From Mesostigma viride (taxonomy: Eukaryota > Streptophyta > Mesostigmatophyceae > Mesostigmatales > Mesostigmataceae), in assembly GCA_009746045.1 (NCBI GenBank), contig RPFO01000027.1, positions 1,310,976 through 1,374,975 of the forward strand: 64,000 nt of DNA. Reading direction: 5' to 3'. Both the position numbers and the translations under genes were made by a program. Positions 54,038-64,000 of the stretch are shown one piece after another (positions within the stretch are counted from its first letter, which is position 1; every line of letters begins with the position of its first letter). The notes under the pieces were generated by a model. That model was not told the origin of the DNA. It was given only the letters and a program-made list of their open reading frames with translations, and made no database searches.

Positions 54038-54238
54038 GGGGACATGACACCCGGGACTTTTTTGGCGCCAAAAAAGTCGGGACGGTACCGACGGACCGTG
54101 AAATTGTGGTGCACAGTGCGCGCACCGTGCGGAGGTGGCCATGGCGACGTGCGTTCCGTTAAAATATGGCTAATCCGGCGGGCGACAGGCCGAAAAATTA
54201 AGCCGATGGTTAAAAGTGATGACTTCTATTATGATGTT

Positions 54239-54709
54239 TCATAGCCAGATCTGCACTATTTGCAAATTCGCTGCCTTTGTTGGTACAGATTTGCACGGGG
54301 GTCTCATCCAACAATTTGGCCGCGATGAATAATCTAGCATGCGTGCCTGCGACGGTAGAACTCGATATTCGTGGGTTGTATTGATGCAGTAAGAGCCGTT
54401 TAGTAACGGACACCATGAAAATAACCTAAGCGTCTTCGATCTGCGGCCATTTCCTGTCATTTCTAAAATGATTTCGTTCAGGCCTGCGCGATCCGCGGTT
54501 AATCCATCCATGGCTGGCTGGCTTTTCTTGCGCGCCTGGGTAGGAAATAATGCCGGCCGTGGTACGTTGATTTGCCGCATGTCACCGCCCAGTCTGTTTG
54601 CGCTCTTAGTGAACCTGGCATGAAACTTTTGGCGCCGTTTCTGGGTTCTTCTTGCTATTTTGTTCTCCACTTGTTGCAGTTGTGCTATCAGATTTTCCGC
54701 AGCTTTCAA
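54239..54709 (-). other. Open frame of unknown nature in TTAA element
   Basis: 156 codons on the minus strand with a basic, coiled-coil-like start (NLIAQLQQVENKIARRTQKR). No family recognised. Confidence 0.3.
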
Positions 54710-55005
54710 TGGTTTTCCTTACGCTGCGTATGCCATGCTTCCTAAAGCTACCCAGAATTGATCGGGCAGTTATCTGGCTTTGCTACGCTTCCTGTATGGA
54801 GGTTTTCGCACGGTAGACATTCTATATTGCGTAGTCAAGGACCCTAGCTGCCTGGGAGCGGCATCACCGTTGCAAGGAGCTGGCGAGCTCATAAACGCCT
54901 GTCATGGCTCTTCAGCCTGCTGGAAAACAAGGTTCTTGTATGGAAGGTGAAAATATGTGAGTTACTTATCACATCCCCACCTGTTTAGCCTCCATTAAAC
55001 ATGGC

Positions 55006-55482
55006 TTGTACTTCCTAGATGACAGGGATCAGGTCGTTATGGCTATGAAGGATGCACCTTTTATCCATAAGCGTCATGACATGGTGTTGGCTATGAGTGA
55101 TTCCCGCAAGCGGTCATACCTGCTCATAATGGTTAAAGAGTTGGTGGTTGTTTTCTTCAAGCATCTAGCATTTGTTTTTCGTGGTTCTGCCCCATTTGCA
55201 GGGGGCAAGCTTAGGAATGTGCTCATGGTATTGCCTCATGTCATGGTGCACCAAGCATGCAGGCTGGCAGCTATAACAAGATGTAATATGGATGCCCGGT
55301 GCATTAGATGCTTGGGGCGCGAGGACAAGAATCACAACCCCTTCCTGCTGTGTGAGGCAGGTGCAGGCGGGGAAGAGCATGGTGCCCACATGCTCTGCCT
55401 TGGCCTGACAAAGAAAACCATGCCGGTGGGTGCCTGGTATTGCCCCAACTGCATGGGGGACGGCGATTCCGACGAGGGCTAA
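55006..55482 (+). CDS. PHD-finger-like protein of the TTAA element
   Basis: 158 codons, possibly longer upstream. The C-terminal half has CIRCLGREDKNHNPFLLCE, GAHMLC and GAWYCPNC, which follow the PHD order C-x2-C, LLC, H-x2-C, W-x-C-x2-C, except that one cysteine of the second pair is missing. The N-terminal part is unrecognised. PHD-like cysteine modules occur at the C-terminus of piggyBac-type and other transposases, so this may be a transposase remnant or an accessory protein. Confidence 0.55.
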   Translation: MYFLDDRDQVVMAMKDAPFIHKRHDMVLAMSDSRKRSYLLIMVKELVVVFFKHLAFVFRGSAPFAGGKLRNVLMVLPHVMVHQACRLAAITRCNMDARCIRCLGREDKNHNPFLLCEAGAGGEEHGAHMLCLGLTKKTMPVGAWYCPNCMGDGDSDEG

Positions 55483-56284
55483 AGCCTTCCTGTGTGTTAT
55501 CAAGGTGGCAGGATAGTGCTTGTATTATTTGGCCATCATAAGACATGATGGGACTTGCTTGGGTGGGTCATATGCATGTGTGCCCCCTCATGCCATGTTG
55601 TACCAGGAACGCAGCGTGGCAGCTATAATATGATGTAACATGGCCATACTAGCTCAGAATGACCTGGGATTTCATAGCAAGCTTCCTAACATCATAAATA
55701 AACTAATGGCTGTTGTTTTGGCCCAGTTTGTGGTGGGCAAGGGTGTCTTTGTGGTGGTGTTTGAGCTCCAAACCACAAAAAGCGATCATTTTTTTTTTGC
55801 ACATGACCATATTTCAATGTGAGTAAACGTGGTCAGAATGAGCTGAAACTTTGGGGCTGTGTGATTGCAACCCTGGGCCAATTTTGATTATATGATTTGA
55901 CCCCATTGCATGTGTCTATGATTTGATATATTTTTTTAGGCACCAAAAAATACGTGTTTTGGGGTAAACTATTTCAATGTGTCTAAACATGCTTATTCTG
56001 ACCTGCAAACTAGCTGGAATTAATGGCAAGGGTTGCAATTAGATGGGAATATATGATTTGGCCACAATGGGTTTGCCCATTGTCCTAGGGAAAATCGGCC
56101 AAAAATAGCGTCTTTTTCTATTTTTAGCACATAACGGTCACATGGTGGGGGGTAGTACACCCCCAAGTGGTTGGAATTATTTTTTTTTATCATATTTATG
56201 GTCCCCCATCATAACTGGATTTTTATCACATGCCTAGGTATGGTTTCCAGAAAAGTGCCCTTTTGGGGTGTCATGTCCCCTTAA

Positions 56285-57087
56285 CTCCTGCATGGACCCC
56301 TCGGTGGTGAGCATCTTGAACTGTGAGAGCATCGCGTCCCAGTCATACCCGCAAACCGTGGAGGAGCTGATGGACCGGGTGCGCCGCAAGCTGGTGCCCC
56401 CAGATGCTGTACTCCACGAGCGAATCGCCTTCGGCAAGCTGCGCCAGGGGACCACCCCATATCGCGAGTTTCTGTCCAAGTTTGAGTCCAGCGCCGCCTA
56501 TCTGACCGACATGACCTGGTATGAGTACAAGATCAGGTTCATCGAGGCACTCTGTCCCGAGCTGCAGGACGAGGTATTCAAGCACTACGCTGAGGTCCCT
56601 TGGGAGGAGTGGGACATCTTGAATATCCAGAGGTATCTTCTACAGGTGGCCGACGTGATGGCTCGCGGGCGTGCACCCTCAGTGCGCCGTTTCTTCAGGC
56701 CAGCTCCCCCGCACGACGGCGAGGGGAACGAGGACTCCCGCGATGACCTGGAGGACGGGAACGCTGACCATGGCCTCAACGCCATCGACGCGAGTAAAGC
56801 CCGTTGCTTCATGTGCTTTGAGGTGGGTCACCTCAGGCGCGACTGCCCCAAACTCCGTAGCAGGCATGCTGGACGTGGCACGGGGGAGACCGAGCCCAGG
56901 TTTTCAGGCTCGGCGTTCGGCAGTCGCCCGGACTCCTCCGGCCCAAGGGACAAGCCCCGCAACGCGGACGAGCGGGCGCCAGCAGGCCCGGCAGTTCACG
57001 ACTCAGCACCAGCAGCCGCGGCCGCCAGCGATGAGTTCTACCAAGGGCGTGCTGCGCGCGGTCAATGAGATCGAGGCTCACGACTAG
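56285..57087 (+). pseudogene. LTR retrotransposon gag, 3' part with zinc knuckle
   Basis: Continues the capsid-like domain (VEELMDRVRRKLVPPDAVLH, GTTPYREFLSKFES, FIEALCPELQDEVF) and ends with a nucleocapsid CCHC knuckle CFMCFEVGHLRRDC and a basic, Gly/Arg-rich tail, stop at 57085-57087. The gag order is that of Ty3/gypsy-like elements. Confidence 0.83.
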
Positions 57088-57328
57088 CCTCCGGACAGCG
57101 TGCGACCTTTGAGTCACCAGCAGTGGCCGGTTACGAGTTTGCCGCTGGGAAGCATACTACAATATATATTATATAAGTATATTTAACTAATAATTATATT
57201 TTTATAATATGTTCAGTCCGGTGCGCTTTTCCAGTCCTAGTGGCTGGCCACCTTAGCCATTCTGAGAATGCCCACCTGTGTAGGGCAAGGGGGGGTGTCT
57301 GTTTTGCCCCACATCTGTACCAAATACC

Positions 57329-57440
57329 AAGGGTGCATTGGTCCTGCACAGTAGCAGGTCACCCTGTTATCACGATGTCAGTAGTACGAAGGGTGCATTG
57401 GTCCTGCACAGTAGCAGGTCACCCTGTTATCATGCTATCA
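57329..57440. repeat. 60-bp tandem duplication
   Basis: Two units containing AAGGGTGCATTGGTCCTGCA and GTAGCAGGTCACCCTGTTAT. Confidence 0.9.
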
Positions 57441-57584
57441 GCAGTAAGGGGGGTGTTTGGAATCATACACTGACCCCATGCATAGACGCCGTTGGCGGTA
57501 ATGGGAAATTACTATTAGGCGTCTAGCACTAGTGGTTTTATATGGGGTACTGTTGGCGGTAATGGGATATTTTATATATGAGAA

Positions 57585-58713
57585 CACCGGCCTGACATCG
57601 TGGTGCTGGACTTTGAGGGGGGTGGCCGGCATCTGCTTATTGACGTTTCGGTGGCGCGGCCCTTGGCTCTTAGCCACGTGGCTGGGGCCTCCCTCACGGC
57701 AGGTTACACGGCGGACCGGGCGGAGCGGGCCAAGCTCCTGGCCTACGGCGACGTCGGGCACCATCGTGTGGTGCCCTTTGTCCTGGAGGAGTTTGGGGCC
57801 ATGGGGCCCCTGACCTCCGCCTTCTTCAAGGAGTGTTGCCGGCTCCGGGAGGACCGGCTGGACCTGGAGGGCCAGCGGGCCCCATGGTCGGCGCGGACCT
57901 GGACGTCATATTGGCGTCAGCGCTTGTCGGTGGCGCTGACTCGGGCCATGGCTGACATCATGCTCCGCCGTACGCGGGCTGATTTTGCGGTGCAGCAGGG
58001 CTATTAGGTTCCTCCCGTTAGGCGTTTCCATTGGTCTTATCGTAGTATAGAGCTTTGACATGGCTCTGTATATAGGTTTATAGCTGGGCGTTTGCTTTGG
58101 TTTGAGTGATTTCACTCTGCTGTAAGTAATTATATTTTTAATATATATATTAAAAATATAATTACTTACAGCAGAGTGAAATCACTCAAACCAAAGCAAA
58201 CGCCCAGCTATAAACCTATATACAGAGCCATGTCAAAGCTCTATACTACGAAGTACGATAAGACCAATGGAAACGCCTAACGGGAGGAACCTAATAGCCC
58301 TGCTGCACCGCAAAATCAGCCCGCGTACGGCGGAGCATGATGTCCGCCATGGCCCGAGTCAGCGCCACCGACAAGCGCTGACGCCAATATGACGTCCAGG
58401 TCCGCGCCGACCATGGGGCCCGCTGGCCCTCCAGGTCCAGCCGGTCCTCCCGGAGCCGGCAACACTCCTTGAAGAAGGCGGAGGTCAGGGGCCCCATGGC
58501 CCCAAACTCCTCCAGGACAAAGGGCACCACACGATGGTGCCCGACGTCGCCGTAGGCCAGGAGCTTGGCCCGCTCCGCCCGGTCCGCCGTGTAACCTGCC
58601 GTGAGGGAGGCCCCAGCCACGTGGCTAAGAGCCAAGGGCCGCGCCACCGAAACGTCAATAAGCAGATGCCGGCCACCCCCCTCAAAGTCCAGCACCACGA
58701 TGTCAGGCCGGTG
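57585..58713. repeat. 1.13-kb near-perfect palindrome of a LINE endonuclease fragment
   Basis: Arms 57585-58145 and 58146-58713 are reverse complements, with centre at 58145/58146 in an AT-rich stretch. The one difference found is a 7-bp insertion in the right arm (near 58244-58254). Both arms encode the same peptide with LLIDVSVARPLALS and ADIMLRRTRADF. The right arm continues beyond the palindrome to 58857. Confidence 0.92.
57600..58007 (+). pseudogene. Mirror copy of the same endonuclease fragment
   Basis: Left arm of the palindrome: 135 codons identical in protein sequence to 58291-58700, in the opposite orientation. Confidence 0.8.
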
Positions 58714-58857
58714 GTTGGGGGAATAGAAGGCAGCGCCATCCGCATCCTCGGACCGGATGTTCGCGTGGGGGAAAACCGACCGAATCATGGCGAGCACCAC
58801 CGTCAGGAGGACAGTGTGCAAATACAAATACCAATTCTGATTCTGTTGGCCCCCCAT
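58291..58857 (-). pseudogene. Restriction-like endonuclease C-terminus of a non-LTR element (copy 2)
   Basis: 188 codons from MGGQQNQNWYLYLHTVLL to the stop at 58291, containing RPD...LLIDVSV, the PD-(D/E)XK signature of the endonuclease in R2/CRE-type retrotransposons. Everything upstream is missing. Confidence 0.7.
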
Positions 58858-58869
58858 GCAGGCAAGGTA

Positions 58870-60690
58870 GGTTTTTAATATATATATTCATTGAGAATGA
58901 TAGATTACGGAGGTGAGATAGGCATGCAACATAAGGAAAAACCCGATAACTGGGAGAATAACCCTGAAGAAATTAATAGTAATCTGACACAGACATCCAA
59001 GGATCACGCCAGCGGCACAAGGTACAACTAACTAGACATCACAAAACTACACGCAGCAACAGCGCTGCCGGCCCACCATGCAGGCCTGGAAGGGATCTAG
59101 ACCGCATGGGTCGCGACAAAGTCGGCCCGGGTGCGGCGGAATAACACATCAGCCACGGTGCGAGTGAGGGCGAGTGACAGGCGCTGCCGCCAATACGAGG
59201 ACCACGTGCGGGCAGACCACGGGGCGGTCTGACCCTCGAGGTCGAGGCGGTCTTCACGGCGCTGGCAGCACTCGTGGAAAAACTCCGCTGTCTTGGGGCC
59301 CATGGCCCCGAACTCCTCAAGGACAAAGGGGATGACCCGGTGGGGTCCCACATTGCCGTAGGAGGCAAACTTGTCGCGCTCAGCCACAGTGGCAGCAGCG
59401 CCGGCATCCACAGCCGCCCGGAGGATGTGGCGACCGGAAAGCGGCCGAGCCACGGAGACATCGATGAGCAGGTGGCAACCCTGCCCGTCGTAGTCAAGCA
59501 CGGTAATGTCGGGGCGGTGGTTGGGTGAGTAGAGGGCGGCCCCATCCGCGTCCTCGCACTTGATGGTGGAGTGGGGAAAGACCGACCGAACCATGGCACA
59601 CACCACCCGGAGGAGAGCGGTATGGAGATAGAGGAACCAGTTCTGGTTCTGCTGGCCACCCATGCACGCGATGTAGTGCGTCCCAGTAGTATCCAGAGCA
59701 AGCCCGCAGCTGCCGCAGGACGCACCCGCCGTGATGAGAGGTTGCGGGGCAAAGAGCTGGTGGCGGAGAGCGATGGCGTAAAGGGCCGGAACCAGCGTGA
59801 ACAAAGGGCTCATGGGGAGGGCGCGCAGGAATGCGGACCCCACGCTCCCCTCAAGGGAAACGGAGTGAAGCCATGCAAGCCTTCCCCTGATCGTTCAAGC
59901 TCGCGTGCAGACCCATCCAGTCGGCACAGTGTAGTATACCCGCGTAGGTCTTTTGTTGTTTTTCATGAACGCAGGCAGGGAAGACACTAGGACTGACGAC
60001 AGTAGACACGCCGGGCGTGCCCCGGGGCAGGCGACGGTGGACGGCCTGAGCGGGGCGGACGAGGTCGCAAGCCTGCTGGATCCCGAGGTAAGAATCCTGC
60101 ACAGCCTGCACAAAGGGGAAGGGGGATGGGGTGACCAAGTCGGGAATGGCGCTGACGGCGCTGGGGACCAACCGGCGGATCTCCGCCCAGGCTTGAGCAA
60201 CAGAGCCAAGGAAGGCGGCGGGGGCGAGGCGGGCGGCGCGGGTGAGCCCACACCCGCCCATGCGGCAGGGGAGGGTGGCCAAGCGCATGGAGTGAGCTGG
60301 CAGGCTAGGGCCGGGGAGGAGCACCTGCAAGGCGGCCTGAATGCGCTCGTCATGGCCTTCCGCGGCAAGCCGCACCAAGTGGGGGGGAGCGCCACGGAGC
60401 CAGTGAACCACCCGCGGGTGGGCGCAAAACCACAGGAGGAGCCCTTTGGTCTGGGGGTCCTTGAGGCGCGCCCAAGTCTCGAGGACATGGGTGCGCTGTT
60501 CCACGGTGGCCCGGAGCTCCTCTTCGACGTAGTCAGGGTCACCCACAGGGACGCCTAGGCACGAGAAACCACGCGCCCGCGCCAATGCCCCCGGGATAGC
60601 CGCGGGGAAGCCAGAGCAGTCCCCCTGGGGCGAAAAGACTGCACACTTGGGGAGGGTGAGCCGAAGGTTGATGGCCGCCATGAGAATGTA
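58870..60690 (-). mobile_element. 5'-truncated non-LTR retrotransposon with restriction-like endonuclease
   Basis: Minus strand: post-RT region (59851-60681), zinc-binding motif and endonuclease (59097-59843), then a 3' UTR to about 58880. It sits between gag and protease of the LTR element, so it inserted into that element. Exact ends and target duplication were not resolved. Confidence 0.7.
59097..60681 (-). pseudogene. RT C-terminal region, zinc knuckle and REL endonuclease
   Basis: The first part (60681-59851) has MAAINLRLTLPKCAVFSPQG, GFSCLGVPVGD and LPCRMGGCGLTRAARLAPAA, the thumb region after the YADD box. After a frameshift near 59845, the second part has CGSCGLALDTTGTHYIAC (CCHC), NHRPDITVLDYDG and LLIDVSVARPLSG (PD-(D/E)XK) and ends at the TAG near 59097. 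About 75% similar to the fragment at 58291-58857. Confidence 0.75.
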
Positions 60691-60699
60691 ATAATATAT

Positions 60700-61107
60700 T
60701 CAGACACGGCCAACCAACCGTCATGGATGTCAAGTTTTTGGTCGACACAGGCGCTTCCACGTCCTTCATCAACGCGGCACTGGTGCGCCGGCTGGGACTG
60801 ACGTGCGCACAGCCCCCACACCGGACGGCCGTGCATCTGACCCACTCGGATGGTCGCCAACACCAATCGCCCGGTCTGGCAGATATCATAGGTGTGCTGC
60901 AAGGCACCCCGTTCGACCTGGCTGCGACCATCGCACCGCTGGGCGCAGCGGACATCATCATTGGGCTCGACTTTGGACGCGCTGGATGTGGACATTCGCG
61001 TGCGCCGGCGAGTAGTTTGGTTTCCCGATGGTTCCTTTTGGTGCCCTGACGGCGAGTATAGGGCATATCGCATTACACACGAGCGCCCGGCGGTCCAGCA
61101 TCCTTGA
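60700..61107 (+). pseudogene. Retropepsin-like protease of the LTR element
   Basis: MDVKFLVDTGASTSFINAAL gives the DTGAS active site, and AADIIIGLDFG gives the flap-distal ILG-like motif, the two hallmarks of retroviral-type aspartic proteases. A frameshift near 60975 moves the end into another frame (DIRVRRRVVWFPDGSFWC). The element stops here; no RT, RNase H or integrase follows. Confidence 0.82.
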
Positions 61108-61281
61108 CTCCTTGGCAGTAATTGGACGATCGCGTGGACGCGTCGTCCCCGGGGGAAGGGGAGGGGTCGCAGAGCGTATGAAACCAGATGGCTACTAATA
61201 ATACCATATACTTCTTTACTATACCTACCTTTTATATACTAAGTACTTGTACTGGTCCACTACACTTCTTTATGATACCAT

Positions 61282-61444
61282 TGAATTGTAACATAACTCC
61301 GTTGGGAGTATATGTAGCACATAGCCCAGAGAAGGGGCATATGGCCTATCATACATTCTAAGCTACTTCCTGCAAGGGTGGGAATGTAAACAACACTTGC
61401 TCTAGGTGCACTAGGGCACCTGCACCACCCAGAGTTTCAGGCAA
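61282..61444 (-). mobile_element. 5'-truncated ORF1-only retroposon, 11-bp TSD
   Basis: TATGATACCAT flanks the unit at 61271-61281 and 61445-61455. The 163 bp match the 3' ends of the elements at 13520-13665 and 21707-21860 (CTCCGTTGGGAG on the plus strand). Confidence 0.85.
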
Positions 61445-61540
61445 TATGATACCATACTCTTCTTAATTATATCTAGCTCCTGTATGATCGGCACGGTTCG
61501 GCTTTGGATCGAGCCGGCCATCTATGTACCTGAATCCACC

Positions 61541-61652
61541 GCAGCCGCGCGTGGATCCGACGACCCTTCTACTGCCATGCCAGGGATCGATGCGCAGCCG
61601 CGCGCGGATCCGACGACCCTTCTACTGCCATGCCAGGGATCGATGCGCCAGT
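61541..61652. repeat. 53-bp tandem duplication
   Basis: Two units with GGATCCGACGACCCTTCTAC and TGCCATGCCAGGGATCGATG. Confidence 0.9.
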
Positions 61653-63640
61653 GTGCGGATATTATATATTTTCGATATTCTCTATTTTCTATATAATATA
61701 TTTTCTCCATGCTATATTCTCTATGGGATAATCTGCAGTTGGTGGTGCTTGAACGGGTCGTCCCGAAGAGGACCACGTCAGGCACTCAGCACCGCATGTG
61801 CACATGGTCCTGGCCTTTTTGGACATGGGCTCACCGGATGCTTGATGATTCTACTACTATAAGGCGTCCGTACCGAGGCATCTCCGCGTGGGATGCCGGA
61901 TTCGGCAGCGAGTGCCAGCGACCCCAGACTACGGCCTGACTGCACGTCGCGTCCCGCGTGACCAACGGACGCGGAGTCCCATGGCACGCGGCCAAGTATT
62001 ATTATAGGGAGCCTTCCGGCTGGCGGCCATGAGTCACGGCTCCCTGACTTCCTGGCGCATGAGGGACGCGCCTCGCTTCTCGTGCACCCGTACGTGATTA
62101 ATTTCACTAGTGCGGCACGGTGCTTGGAGACGGCACGGTGCGTGGAGGCTGTTGCAACCCCGATGCGACTGGGCGATCAGGCAGGGCGGAGCCTGTACTG
62201 AATCGTGGTCGGCCGGCAAACAGATGTACAGCACCTTGTTGAATTGTCGGTAGCCAACCAATTGGCTACCCCGGCATTGAGTCGACGCCTAGCTGGGTCA
62301 GGGCACTCCTGGGCTCGAGTAACCGTGCATGCAGGGCGCGCCCGCGTCCGCCGCGACCGTCGGGAGTAAGGGCCCCCGGGGCTGCAAGCATATGCGGGCA
62401 CGGTGCAGTTGCATGGCGACAGCACGTACTGCCGGCAGTAGTGGGGGATGACCCAGCCGGTCGTGGTTGCACTGGTTGCGCTGGTGCCGGTCGTGGTTGC
62501 ATCAGAAGCAGGTGGCGGTGTCCGGTCATTGTCTCACCGCCTCAACAGTGCGCGTGCATGGTGCCGATGCCACATGATGTGGCGCTGTCGCCCCGCAGAC
62601 TGCCGGTGTCCGAGTAACACCCGGTATCACTGCATAGGGCCGGTACATCCGCTCTGAGCGGACCCGGCGCTGACGCGCGCTGAGCCATGGCAGAGCACTG
62701 AGGTACATGGGACGTGCGGGATCTGGCCGTCGAGGGCGAGTCACGGGGACTGTAGTAACGGCGACCCGAGACTGAGAGGCAGGCAGGATCGAGCTGCTGG
62801 AGTCTGAGCACCTAGTCACTGCCCGCGACCCTGTGCATGGCTACCATCGCGCAGTGTTCGCGTCCCTCCTGTGGGCTGAGCCCGGTAGGGAGTTGTTCCT
62901 TGCACCACTGGTGGAGGCCGATCGAGCGTGATTTGCAAGTGGCTCGTGTCCGCGCGCCTACGAGGTTGCATGGATGAGGGACTCAGAGCAGGGCGTTCCA
63001 TGTGCATGGCGGGCGGGCTGTGTGGGCTTCAAAACGTACTCTACCCCATGGCCATGCACTGGTACAGGGGTGGTGAGAGGCCTTCAAGCTTCGAGTGGGG
63101 GATGTGGCAATGCGCGGTGGGGACTGCATACATAGGGGCGTGTTTCTGTTGCGGGAATCGGGATCCTGGGCAAGACAGCCAAGCGGGGTGGACAGGCGGT
63201 GATCGGTCGTGCGCGGGTTGACCCCGGCCACGATCGCTGTATGTGCTTGAGCACCTGTGGGCTGGGCGCGATCGAGCCCGAGGAGCTCTTGTTTGGGACT
63301 GCGGGGTTGCTTCGGCCCTACTCCATGAGCAGCACGGTGTCTCGCAGGGGCAACGTTACTGATACGGCAGTTCCTGCAAGGCGTGTCACTCCCCGACCTG
63401 CCCATTGCATTATATAAGTGCGGGCATTGCGGGCGCTATGCAGTCCACGTCGGCGGCCTCGAGCATCACATGCTTATGGGCCGCGCAAACATCAACCGTG
63501 CTCTTGCTGTGCAAGTGTCACGGAGGGTGTGACTGCGAGCTGAGGAGTTTTCCCCCGCTTGCGGTGGAGTTCAGGCACATTGGCAGTAAGGAATGCGGGG
63601 ACCGGCGACTGCTCCGGTCTATGCACGTCGGCCGGAGTGG
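61653..63640. other. GC-rich sequence, no gene recognised
   Basis: Many short open frames on both strands but no motif, no coding periodicity that could be judged by eye and no clear transposon ends. Confidence 0.4.
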
Positions 63641-63681
63641 TGTTGTGCCTAAACTACTGCAGCTTCGTGGAGGAGTTGGCA

Positions 63682-63895
63682 GGGCGCACTCCAGTGGACA
63701 CGCTGGGGCCCTGCTAGTTTTGGGCACTTAACGTGCCATATTATCCAAGTTTCCGGTGTTGATCGACTTTGCCTGTTTCCTGCGCTGGATAGAGACGGCG
63801 GGGCGCACTCTAGTGGACACACTAGGGCCTTGCGGGCACCTGCATGCGTTCGCAGGTGCAGGGGAGGCGCACTCTAGCGGCCACGCTAGGGCTTC
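63682..63895. repeat. Three spaced copies of a GGGCGCACTC motif
   Basis: GGCGCACTCYAGYGGMCACRCTRGGGC-type words, cited in parts, at about 63682, 63801 and 63865. Each is an imperfect inverted repeat (CTAG/CTAG arms). The window ends shortly after. Confidence 0.65.
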
Positions 63896-64000
63896 CCCCG
63901 CTATACAGCCACTCCAGCGGCGGCCAGGGACGGCCACGTTGCATGGTCGGTTGGCTCACGGCGCGCCTGTATTTGAGAGGACGCGTACAGCTGTCGGTAG

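Larger units (their letters stand above)
54038..56280 (+). mobile_element. TTAA-target DNA transposon inside gag
   Basis: GGGGACATGACACCC at the left end is repeated inverted at 56266-56280, and TTAA flanks both ends (54034-54037, 56281-56284). Collapsing the unit to one TTAA restores the gag frame exactly. A TTAA duplication is typical of piggyBac-like elements, but the GGGG start is not the usual terminus. The 2243 bp hold one PHD-like ORF and no clear transposase. Near the left end is a 24-bp perfect palindrome centred on GGCGCC (54056-54079). Confidence 0.85.

Overview
Organism: this is nuclear DNA of a microbial eukaryote, most likely an alga. Two genes are split by GT-AG introns (one GC-AG), with branchpoint-like TACTAAC words, long microsatellite-filled introns and many nested retroelements. 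One LTR element has a primer-binding site of the initiator-Met type common in plants and algae. A green alga or similar protist is plausible, but the sequence alone does not fix the lineage. No rRNA, tRNA, CRISPR or bacterial operon structure was seen. Layout: (1) 1-2845, non-coding with short repeats. (2) 2846-10515 (+), a five-exon gene whose exons join in frame into a 749-aa protein: metallo-beta-lactamase (MBL) hydrolase, receiver-like domain, GAF domain. This is a bacterial-style signalling fusion, now spliceosomal, and its receiver has lost the phospho-Asp and the conserved Lys. (3) 10.6-30.6 kb, a transposable-element graveyard: ORF1-only non-LTR retroposons with 11-13 bp target duplications, a LINE with APE endonuclease and reverse transcriptase, palindromic fold-back elements and a solo LTR. 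(4) 30770-49281 (-), a 13-exon gene whose exons all join in phase into a 1112-aa protein: disordered N-terminus, four-helix voltage sensor, two further membrane segments, class III adenylate/guanylate cyclase domain. A non-autonomous hAT element sits in one intron. (5) 51103-61107 (+), an LTR retrotransposon (LTR, PBS, gag with zinc knuckle, retropepsin) broken by a TTAA-target DNA transposon inside gag and by LINE fragments with restriction-like endonuclease, one of them mirrored into a roughly 1.1-kb palindrome. (6) 61.1-64 kb, GC-rich sequence with short repeats and no recognised gene. Main observation: in both host genes the introns carry degenerate copies ('echoes') of the edges of their own exons. 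Donor-side exon ends are repeated downstream and acceptor-side exon starts upstream, often several times, alongside tandem arrays private to each intron. This suggests introns that grow by repeated local duplication across splice junctions and leaves ladders of decoy splice sites. How the genes work together: the two host genes are convergent-independent signalling genes, an MBL-REC-GAF protein and a membrane voltage-sensor cyclase. A link through cyclic nucleotides is conceivable but not shown. All exon joins were derived by hand from splice consensus, reading phase and protein family continuity.
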